A stretch of DNA of 12,032 bases from an uncultured Selenomonadaceae bacterium. GTDB lineage: Bacteria; Bacillota_C; Negativicutes; Selenomonadales; Selenomonadaceae. Location of the stretch: assembly GCA_946402475.1 (NCBI GenBank), contig CAMIWP010000013.1, positions 1-12,032 of the forward strand, in the 5' to 3' direction. The notes below the pieces were generated by a model. It was given only the letters and a program-made list of their open reading frames with translations, was not told the DNA's origin and did not search any database. The position numbers and the translations under genes were made by a program. Of this stretch, positions 6,976 to 12,032 are shown piece by piece (positions within the stretch are counted from its first letter, which is position 1; every line of letters begins with the position of its first letter).

Positions 6976-9060
6976 TTATAGTTCAAATCCCTCTGTTCTT
7001 GACCATACGCCTTCTGCTCCATTCTTGATTTCCTTGGAAAGGCGTTCCAGTTTTTCCAGGGACTTGGCCTGTTCCCCTGCCGTCTTGGCAGCGATCTCCG
7101 CCGCGTCTGCGGACTTTCTCGCGCCCCATTCCACCTGCTCGGCAGCGGCCTTGGTCCGTTTGCCGCAGCCCTCCATGGACTGGATGGATGCGGCGGCCTC
7201 CTCCAGAATCCCGTCGATGCGCTCCAATTGCTCTTCCAGCCTTTGGAACTCCCCGTCCCTTTGCTCCACGCAGCCCTCGCAGGAAAGGACAGCCTCCTCC
7301 GCATCCTTCACGGCTCCTGCCGCCTGCCGGGCTTCCTGCTGAAGGGCGCTGATGACCAGAAGGGCTTTTCGGGCCGCCTTGGAGGACTGCTCCGAAAGCT
7401 GCCGGACTTCCTCCGCCACCGCCGTGAACTTGCTCCGTTCCTTGCTGCTCCCCGACCGGGCGGACTCCACCGCCGCATTGAGGGCCAGAAGGTTCAGTTG
7501 TTCCGCCATTTCCCCGATGGACTTGACGAGCTCCATGGACTGAAGGGCCTTCTTGTCCAGACTCTCTGCCACGGCAATCGCCGCCTTCGTGCGCGCCTTT
7601 GTCCCCGACAGGCCCTCCAGGGCCTTTTGCAGACCCTCCCGCCCGTCGGAGGCCGTGCGTCCCAACTGATGGATTACCTTGCCGATCTCCTTCATCCCGC
7701 CGGAGGCCCGGACCAGGCTCTCCGCCATGCCGGACATCTGATCCGCCACTTCCCCCACGGTTTTCCCCTGCTTTTCCTCGGCGGCGGTCATGGCCGCAAT
7801 CTGCTCCCGGAGAGTTTTCGCCGTCTCCCGGCAGGCCCGAACTTCCTCCCCCATCCCTTCGGAGGAGCCCGCCAGCTTCCCGGCCCCTTCCTTCAGGGCT
7901 TCCAGCCTGCCGCGAAGAGCACGGGCCATTTCCTGAAAGGCGAGAGAGAGCCGCCCCGTCTCGTCATCGGACTCGGGGAGATCCTCGGCGGCCCGGAGTC
8001 TTCCCTCCCCGATGGCCTCCGCTCTTTCCTCCATGGCCCGAAAGGGCGCCGTGATCTTCCGGGCCAGCCAACGGCTGCCGAAAAATCCCAAGGCCATTGC
8101 CACCAGCAACATCACACCCAGGGCAATCCGCGCCTCCCCGACCCCCGACATGACCGCGCCGGAATCCAGAAGCCTGATGTATTTGAGTCCCGTGATCTTC
8201 GACAGATATATGACCGCGTACTTTTCTTCCCCGTCCAAAAGGACGCGGCTGATTCCCTCATCCTTCTGAGCCATCAGGGAGATGTCCCCCAGATCGGCGT
8301 CGGCGATCTTGCGAAAGATGGCGTCGGGATGCCGGGGATCAATGAGAAGGGCATTCTCCGCGTCCAGCACCATCCAGCCGTCCTTATCCCCGTCCTCCTC
8401 CGGCAGGGTCATCCCCAACAGGGCGGAAAGATCCAGCTGGAGCCCCAAAACCCCCAGAGGCTCCTCCCCGTAGGACCACACCAGAGAGTAAAATCCCACC
8501 ACGGGCTTCCCGCCGGCCCCCTGAAAGGGCTGGGACACGTAGAGCAGCCCGCTTTCCCCCGCCGCCATTCCGTCCTTGTACCAATAGGTCTGCCGAGGGT
8601 CGTAGTTATTTTCCCTGGTCACTGCGGGATACTGCACATAACCCCCGTCCTGCATCCCGTAAACCACAGCCGTGGCAACCTTTTCATAGCTCTTGGCAAA
8701 CTCCCGGAAAATCTCATAGGCCTGTAGCTCAAAGCCGCCCTTGGCTTCAGGGTTCATCTCCAGGAGCCCGTTCTCATTCCCCTCCTGTCCCATGTAAACC
8801 GTCAGGCCGGATCCCTGCCGTATCTCACCCTTTTGGGAAAGGCGCAGGAAATCCGTCTTCAGGATGCGCTCCATGCTCACCAGAGAGGCATCCATCTGCC
8901 GCATCCGATCCACAGCCGCCCCTTGCGCCCGCTCCAAAGCCTCCGTCGAGATCATGCGGTTCAGCGCGATTCCCAGGAAAAACAGGCAGACGAAAAAACC
9001 CAAGGAAAAGCAAGCCATGATCTTTTGCTGTATATTCAGGCGGTCAAGCCAATCTCCCAC
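6976..9060 (-). CDS. Methyl-accepting chemotaxis protein with dCache-like sensor
   Basis: A 694-residue transmembrane chemoreceptor. Segment 1 spans about residues 16-33. An extracytoplasmic region of about 270 residues follows with Cache-type features (YWYKDGMAAGESG, LYVSQPF, VVGFYSLVW, GVLGLQLDLSALLG, then a second lobe with DGWMVLDAENALLIDP). Segment 2 is at about 311-328, then a HAMP-like linker (330-385) and a long coiled-coil signalling domain. The hairpin tip that contacts CheA/CheW is recognisable as LNLLALNAAVESARSG...FTAVAEEVRQLSEQ (522-558). It departs from the usual ARAGExGRGFAVVA: two extra residues and a charged SSKERSK loop. The ligand is unknown; many dCache domains bind amino acids or other small molecules. 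The start is GTG 9060, 6 bases after GGAGGG; an overlapping ATG is out of frame. It lies 21 bases behind the HD-GYP gene, so the two are co-transcribed. Confidence 0.92.
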   Translation of the reverse strand: MGDWLDRLNIQQKIMACFSLGFFVCLFFLGIALNRMISTEALERAQGAAVDRMRQMDASLVSMERILKTDFLRLSQKGEIRQGSGLTVYMGQEGNENGLLEMNPEAKGGFELQAYEIFREFAKSYEKVATAVVYGMQDGGYVQYPAVTRENNYDPRQTYWYKDGMAAGESGLLYVSQPFQGAGGKPVVGFYSLVWSYGEEPLGVLGLQLDLSALLGMTLPEEDGDKDGWMVLDAENALLIDPRHPDAIFRKIADADLGDISLMAQKDEGISRVLLDGEEKYAVIYLSKITGLKYIRLLDSGAVMSGVGEARIALGVMLLVAMALGFFGSRWLARKITAPFRAMEERAEAIGEGRLRAAEDLPESDDETGRLSLAFQEMARALRGRLEALKEGAGKLAGSSEGMGEEVRACRETAKTLREQIAAMTAAEEKQGKTVGEVADQMSGMAESLVRASGGMKEIGKVIHQLGRTASDGREGLQKALEGLSGTKARTKAAIAVAESLDKKALQSMELVKSIGEMAEQLNLLALNAAVESARSGSSKERSKFTAVAEEVRQLSEQSSKAARKALLVISALQQEARQAAGAVKDAEEAVLSCEGCVEQRDGEFQRLEEQLERIDGILEEAAASIQSMEGCGKRTKAAAEQVEWGARKSADAAEIAAKTAGEQAKSLEKLERLSKEIKNGAEGVWSRTEGFEL

Positions 9061-9081
9061 ATCGTACCCTCCGTCCGTTTT

Positions 9082-10146
9082 TTATTGCTGCTCCAGCTCC
9101 GTTTCGGAAGCCCGCAACTCAAAGTTCACATCCTCGTCGATGATCGTCAGCATGATGTCCGCAAACCTGGGGTCGAACTGCGTCCCCCTGCCTCGCTCGA
9201 TCTCTCTGCGCACCCGTTCCTGTTCCATGATGCCGCGATAACTGCGCCTGGAGGTCATGGCATCGTAGGCATCCACCACCGCGATCATCCTGGCCTCCAC
9301 GGGAATATCCGATCCCCTGAGACCGTCGGGGTAGCCCTTGCCGTCCCACCGCTCATGATGGAAACGCGCTCCGATGGAGAGCTTCGGAAACTCCTCAATG
9401 TTCTTGAGGATCTCCGCGCCGATGGTGGTATGGGACTTGATGATCTCGTACTCCTCATCGGTGAGGCGGGAGGGCTTGTTGATGATGGCGCTGGGCACGC
9501 CGATCTTCCCGATATCGTGGAGAAGTCCCATGCAGTAGATTTCCCTCTGCTTTTCCGGGGAGTCCCCCACCAGTTTGGAAATGCGGCGCACATAGTTTGC
9601 CACCCGCTGGGAATGGCCCTGGGTGTACTTATCCTTGGCGTCGATGGTCTTGGCCAGGGCCAGGACCGTCTGGTCGAACAGCCGCTCGCTGGCCGCCAGC
9701 CGCTCGTCCGCCAGGCGCATCTGATAGTTGGCCTCCCGCCGCAGGTTCTTCTTCAGGTACTCGTTCTGCACGACGCGCCAGACCCGTTCCTGAAGCGCCT
9801 TGGGCACAAAGGGCTTCCGGATGAAGTCCACGGCGCCGCACTGGAAGACCTCCGTTTCCAACTGGATATCCGAATCCGCCGTCAAAATAATGACGGGGAT
9901 GTTCTTCATCTCCGCCCGCTGTTTCATGCACTTCAGGACATCCACGCCCTTCATGTCCGGCATGTTGTAGTCCAACAGCACCAGATCCACGCCGTAATGG
10001 GCCAGGTACTCCAGGGCGTCGTTCCCGCTGGACTTCTTCGTCACATCCGCCAGATCTCCCAAGATCTTCTCCACCAGATGCAGCGTCACCTGATCGTCAT
10101 CCACTGCAAGGACGAGAGGTCTTTTCTCCCCGTATCCGATATCCAT
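9082..10146 (-). CDS. Response regulator with HD-GYP cyclic-di-GMP phosphodiesterase domain
   Basis: A 354-residue protein: receiver domain (about 8-125) with VDDDQ acidic pocket, phosphoacceptor D59 (LLDYNMPD) and K111 (RKPF), a helical linker, then a complete HD-GYP domain (about 160-335). HD-GYP motifs present are HSQRV (H178), LLHDIGKIG (H210-D211), HTTIGAEIL, FHHERWDGKGYPDG with the GYP triplet, and VVDAYDAMTS. HD-GYP enzymes hydrolyse cyclic di-GMP to GMP or pGpG at a di-iron centre; all ligands appear present. The start was placed at ATG 10146 because GGGAG lies 8 bases upstream. An in-frame ATG at 10161 would add five residues but has no good ribosome site. It heads a two-gene operon with the chemoreceptor and may set second-messenger level in response to the same signal network. 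Confidence 0.92.
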   Translation of the reverse strand: MDIGYGEKRPLVLAVDDDQVTLHLVEKILGDLADVTKKSSGNDALEYLAHYGVDLVLLDYNMPDMKGVDVLKCMKQRAEMKNIPVIILTADSDIQLETEVFQCGAVDFIRKPFVPKALQERVWRVVQNEYLKKNLRREANYQMRLADERLAASERLFDQTVLALAKTIDAKDKYTQGHSQRVANYVRRISKLVGDSPEKQREIYCMGLLHDIGKIGVPSAIINKPSRLTDEEYEIIKSHTTIGAEILKNIEEFPKLSIGARFHHERWDGKGYPDGLRGSDIPVEARMIAVVDAYDAMTSRRSYRGIMEQERVRREIERGRGTQFDPRFADIMLTIIDEDVNFELRASETELEQQ

Positions 10147-10533
10147 GTCACACACTCCCATCCGTCATTGTTCCGTACAGCAAACCAAGGCTGTTTGGGA
10201 TTTGCTCCGCCGATTTCAAAAAAGATGCAACTACTTCTTATTCTAAGGAAATCGGAAGAAAAATACAATAGGTTTCGTGAAATCCGACAACTTCCTCATG
10301 GAACCGGCGGGATGTCGTCAAATCCTCTCACGGAAACTTTTCTTTGAAAATCCTCTTTTATATCGTAACATTAAATTATTTTTATAACATTTTTCGTTCT
10401 GTTCCGTCTCTAGTTTTTTCTTTCTACCGTGTCATTTATTTATTTAACCCCTTTGCATTTCGCAAAAAATATGGTATAATCGTATCAATAAATATTTTAT
10501 GATTCATCAAACTCCACAGAAGAAGGTGTTTCC
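10147..10533. other. Divergent intergenic region between the HD-GYP gene and the orphan regulator
   Basis: 387 bases without a supported gene, becoming A+T-rich from about 10,340. The right part holds the promoter of the orphan regulator. The left part would be the leader of the HD-GYP operon. It has a short inverted repeat beside the start (ACAGC 10177-10181 / GCTGT 10190-10194) and a looser nested set between 10272 and 10337 (GTTTCGTGA and TCACGGAAAC outside, CGACA and TGTCG inside). No convincing minus-strand promoter was found. The sequence does not match the cyclic-di-GMP riboswitch cores I could recall. Confidence 0.5.
10453..10480 (+). promoter_or_regulatory. Extended -10 promoter of the orphan HTH gene
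   Basis: A perfect TATAAT (10475-10480) is preceded by TGG, giving an extended -10 element, with TTGCAT (10453-10458) 16 bases further upstream. Transcription would start near 10487, leaving a leader of about 47 bases before ATG 10534. Confidence 0.8.
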
Positions 10534-11154
10534 ATGGAAACTCGTGCCCAATACCTCCTCTCCCCGGAGGACATCCGCGCCGAGACCCGTCCCAAGCTGG
10601 CGGATATGCTTTCCATTGCGGAGGGTTCCGCCTACCTGCTGTCCACCGAGATCCTGTCGGCGATCCCGGGAGACGAGCGGCTTGTGGTTCTCATCATGGG
10701 AAAGGGATCCTGGGGGCTCATCGAGGATACCCCGGCAAGCCCGGACGGAAGCGTATCGGAACAGTACCGAGCCATCATCCTGGACGAGATCGCCGCCGAG
10801 ACCATGCGATCCCTCATTGCCCCCCCCGTGAAAAAGCGCAAAGAATCCACGGGACGCCCGCCCAAATACAGCCTGGAGCAGGAGGGGGCGGACATCTTCA
10901 TCCAGCACATCTACGAGGGGCAGTCCATCAAATCCATTGCAAAAGAGCACGGCATGAGCCCCACCACGGTGCAAAAACTCCTGAACCGCACCCGCTTGCA
11001 GGCCGCCGACAACTTCCTGAAGGGCACTTGGACCATCTCCAAGGACTCCCTGAACTGGGAAAAGAACCTGAAGATCCTGGAATGGGCCATCCATCACAGT
11101 TCCGGCGTCAAGCGCCAGCAATACGAGCAGCTTCTTTTCGATCTCATGAAATAA
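10534..11154 (+). CDS. Orphan DNA-binding protein with Hin-like helix-turn-helix
   Basis: A 206-residue protein of no family I can name. The N-terminal 95 residues are a mixed alpha/beta region (for example DERLVVLIMGKGSWGLIED) of unknown fold. A basic linker VKKRKESTGRPPK (99-111) with an AT-hook-like GRPPK leads into a helix-turn-helix (about 115-152). The core, EGQSIKSIAKEHGMSPTTVQKLL, resembles the DNA-binding end of Hin/resolvase-type serine recombinases. The recombinase catalytic domain is absent, so a transcription regulator is more likely. The last 45 residues are helical and charged. It has its own strong promoter, an AGAAGG site 7 bases before the ATG, and faces away from the HD-GYP operon, so it could control either side of the gap or itself. 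No terminator follows it closely. Coding is well supported; function is inference. Confidence 0.8.
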   Translation: METRAQYLLSPEDIRAETRPKLADMLSIAEGSAYLLSTEILSAIPGDERLVVLIMGKGSWGLIEDTPASPDGSVSEQYRAIILDEIAAETMRSLIAPPVKKRKESTGRPPKYSLEQEGADIFIQHIYEGQSIKSIAKEHGMSPTTVQKLLNRTRLQAADNFLKGTWTISKDSLNWEKNLKILEWAIHHSSGVKRQQYEQLLFDLMK

Positions 11155-11169
11155 AAATGGTTGATTGGA

Positions 11170-11544
11170 TCATCTTTCTCCTGAAGAATTCACAGAAAAT
11201 TCCCGCCGCCCATCCCGTGAATCCCTGTTTGTGAAAAATTTTCCCGAAAAAGAGGGAGCTGTCGCATGAAGACAAAATTCTGTTACATATACGGGAATAT
11301 CCGGATTCTTACCCATCTCGATGATTCGTTTGTTATTCTCCCCTTGTCCTTCTTCCGTGGCACATTGTATCTTTGGGAAGAATGAATCACCGAATTGGCT
11401 CTTAAACGCCCTAGCACGCTCATAGGCGAGTTCTTCATCCCAACATAAGGAATCTCCACGGGGTTCAAAAAACTACCCATACAGGCAAAACTGAGAAGTT
11501 GAACCTTCCGAGTGCTTTGCAATATCGGCGGTGGTCAATCTCAT
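11170..11544 (-). pseudogene. Possible decayed gene with an internal TAG
   Basis: On the minus strand a frame runs from ATG 11544 through TAG at 11475-11473 (codon 24) and then stays open for about 100 codons to TGA at 11172-11170. The part after the TAG reads like protein (DEELAYERARAFKSQFGDSF, later IIEMGKNPDIPVYVTEF), with first codon positions rich in G, which fits real coding better than the competing frames. There is no ribosome site before the ATG. I do not recognise the family. It may be a remnant, two fragments, or chance. Confidence 0.25.
11266..11385 (+). CDS. Small ORF, 39 codons, hypothetical
   Basis: ATG 11266 follows GAGGGAG (11252-11258) by 7 bases and runs to TGA 11383-11385. 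The peptide starts MKTKFCYIYGNIRILTHLDD and ends in a hydrophobic then acidic stretch (VILPLSFFRGTLYLWEE). It would be read by any transcript continuing past the orphan regulator. It lies opposite the interrupted minus-strand frame, and at most one of the two is likely to be real. No homologue recognised. Confidence 0.25.
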   Translation: MKTKFCYIYGNIRILTHLDDSFVILPLSFFRGTLYLWEE

Positions 11545-11568
11545 GGTGTAGAAATATTGTCAGGAGAC

Positions 11569-11655
11569 TTACCTTAATCCCCATAGGCTATTGTCACCAA
11601 TCGGAGAAGGTTCCTGTTTGGAATAATGGCTGTGTCTGTGTAATCCGATGAACAA
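11569..11655 (-). CDS. Short TTG-initiated frame behind an orphan Shine-Dalgarno site
   Basis: On the minus strand a near-perfect AGGAGGT (around 11668-11662) stands 7 bases before TTG 11655. The frame encodes 28 residues (starting LFIGLHRHSHYSKQEP) and ends at TAA. The ribosome site is the best in the A+T-rich region, so this may be the start of a gene that has since decayed, possibly linked to the interrupted frame downstream. No family is recognised and no promoter is clear. Confidence 0.2.
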   Translation of the reverse strand: MFIGLHRHSHYSKQEPSPIGDNSLWGLR

Positions 11656-11688
11656 TTTAATACCTCCTATATACTTTTATTTTATATG

Positions 11689-11697
11689 TGATATGAT
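11689..11697 (+). promoter_or_regulatory. Possible extended -10 promoter ahead of the peptide gene
   Basis: TGATATGAT gives TG, one base and TATGAT, an extended -10 form. No good -35 box is present, and the sequence around it is so A+T-rich that chance matches are expected. If used, transcription would begin near 11704 and meet the terminator at 11724 almost at once. Confidence 0.35.
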
Positions 11698-11723
11698 ATT
11701 TTTGCATATTTCCCACGAGATAT

Positions 11724-11763
11724 AAAGCCGTAAGGTGCAGTAGATCACCTCGCGGCTTTTTTT
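11724..11763 (+). terminator. Strong rho-independent terminator
   Basis: AAAGCCG (11724-11730) pairs with CGGCTTT (11753-11759). Further in, AGGTG (11733-11737) pairs with CACCT (11746-11750) across a two-base mismatch. Seven T residues (11757-11763) follow. It could end read-through from the orphan regulator, or act as an attenuator in front of the peptide gene that starts 126 bases later. Confidence 0.8.
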
Positions 11764-11898
11764 GCATGAAAAAGAGCCATCCCGAAGAATGACTCTTGAT
11801 TTTCAAAAACCATGTAACACTTTTCGATTTCAGGTGTATAAGGAACAGAAAGAAGAAACAAAACGCCTGCGGGCAAACGACACGAAAGAATGATTGTA

Positions 11899-12032
11899 AT
11901 GAAACTCGATAAGGAAAACAAACTCACCAAGGAAGAACTCGAACAGGTATCGGGAGGATGCGACTGTGAAACATCCAATGACAGCAAATTTTTGAATGTT
12001 TTGCTCAGGGGAACCGATTATCATCGTTGCGA
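11899..12032 (+). CDS. Double-glycine-leader peptide, candidate bacteriocin/RiPP precursor (3' end outside window)
   Basis: From ATG 11899 the visible 44 codons begin with a charged leader, MKLDKENKLTKEELEQVSGG, ending in a Gly-Gly. Counting back from the cleavage point, Leu -12, Thr -11, Glu -9, Glu -8, Leu -7, Val -4, Gly -2 and Gly -1 match the consensus of leaders cut by C39-peptidase ABC exporters. The following core starts CDCETSNDSKF and shows another Cys at codon 44 (TDYHRC), and the frame is still open at the window end. Such peptides are class II bacteriocins, peptide pheromones or modified RiPPs; Cys-x-Cys at position 1 leaves modification or disulfides possible. An in-frame ATG at 11890 would add three residues. 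Neither start has a good ribosome site, though the upstream ATG overlaps the stop of a short frame (ATGA). No exporter or modifying enzyme is inside the window. Confidence 0.7.
   Translation, partial: MKLDKENKLTKEELEQVSGGCDCETSNDSKFLNVLLRGTDYHRC

Larger units (their letters stand above)
11155..11788. other. Low-coding A+T-richer region with gene fragments
   Basis: More than 600 bases without a convincing intact gene, and visibly richer in A+T than everything to the left. It contains a 39-codon plus-strand frame (11266-11385), an interrupted minus-strand frame (11170-11544), an orphan minus-strand ribosome site with a 28-codon frame (11655-11569), an extended -10 element (11689-11697) and a strong terminator (11724-11763). 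No inverted-repeat ends or target duplications were found, so no insertion sequence can be delimited. Confidence 0.5.

Noticed and set aside
7228..10347. Two frames of about 500 codons on the plus strand (7228-8727 and 8833-10347)
   Set aside because: They lie opposite the chemoreceptor and HD-GYP genes, have no recognisable domains and show the usual shadow composition.
11283..11522. 79-codon minus-strand frame with a phrase (VLGRLRANSV, KKDKGR) recalling some transposases
   Set aside because: The likeness is a few residues only, with no DDE residues or terminal repeats, and a neighbouring frame has more coding-like base use. No insertion sequence could be delimited.
1..12032. tRNA, rRNA, CRISPR arrays, phage genes and replication origins
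   Set aside because: No cloverleaf, rRNA-like, regularly spaced repeat, phage or origin-box pattern was seen on either strand by eye.

Overview
The window is a GC-rich stretch of bacterial chromosome with strong AGGAGG-type ribosome sites, several GTG starts and near-consensus TTGACA/TATAAT promoters. The style of the acyl-CoA synthetase, PHP phosphatase and cyclic-di-GMP proteins suggests an anaerobic Bacillota, tentatively a diderm Negativicute such as a Selenomonas relative. That assignment is inference from protein style only; there is no rRNA or marker gene here. Composition changes after about 11,155, where the DNA becomes visibly richer in A+T and mostly non-coding, like an accessory region.

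Layout. At 1-73 is the probable tail of a plus-strand gene. It meets, tail to tail, a minus-strand AAA ATPase with a DUF4143-type C-terminus (51-1253). Divergent from that is a monocistronic YcdX-like PHP phosphatase (1485-2213), with its own promoter and terminator. A second consensus promoter, placed right behind that terminator, starts a three-gene operon (2330-5399): an AMP-forming acyl-CoA synthetase, an exported VanX-type D-Ala-D-Ala dipeptidase and an exported YkuD-type L,D-transpeptidase. A large hairpin at 5418-5460 closes it. The last two act on peptidoglycan stems, so this looks like a cell-envelope unit.

The middle is a signalling block. A response regulator-diguanylate cyclase (5514-6785) carries a third domain that looks like a degenerate GGDEF domain with its I-site kept. 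It faces, across a bidirectional terminator, a minus-strand pair made of an HD-GYP response regulator (10146-9082) and a methyl-accepting chemotaxis protein (9060-6976). One locus therefore holds a likely producer and a likely breaker of cyclic di-GMP beside a transmembrane chemoreceptor.

To the right, a 387-base non-coding gap separates the HD-GYP gene from a divergent 206-residue protein with a Hin-like helix-turn-helix but no recombinase domain. It is driven by an extended -10 promoter. From 11,155 to 11,890 there are only short or broken reading frames, an orphan Shine-Dalgarno site on the minus strand and a strong plus-strand terminator (11724-11763).

The most interesting item is at the very right edge: a small gene (from 11899) with a textbook double-glycine leader (LTKEELEQVSGG) followed by a Cys-rich core starting CDC. 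It is a candidate bacteriocin or RiPP precursor, cut by the window end. Any matching exporter or modifying enzymes would lie just outside the window.
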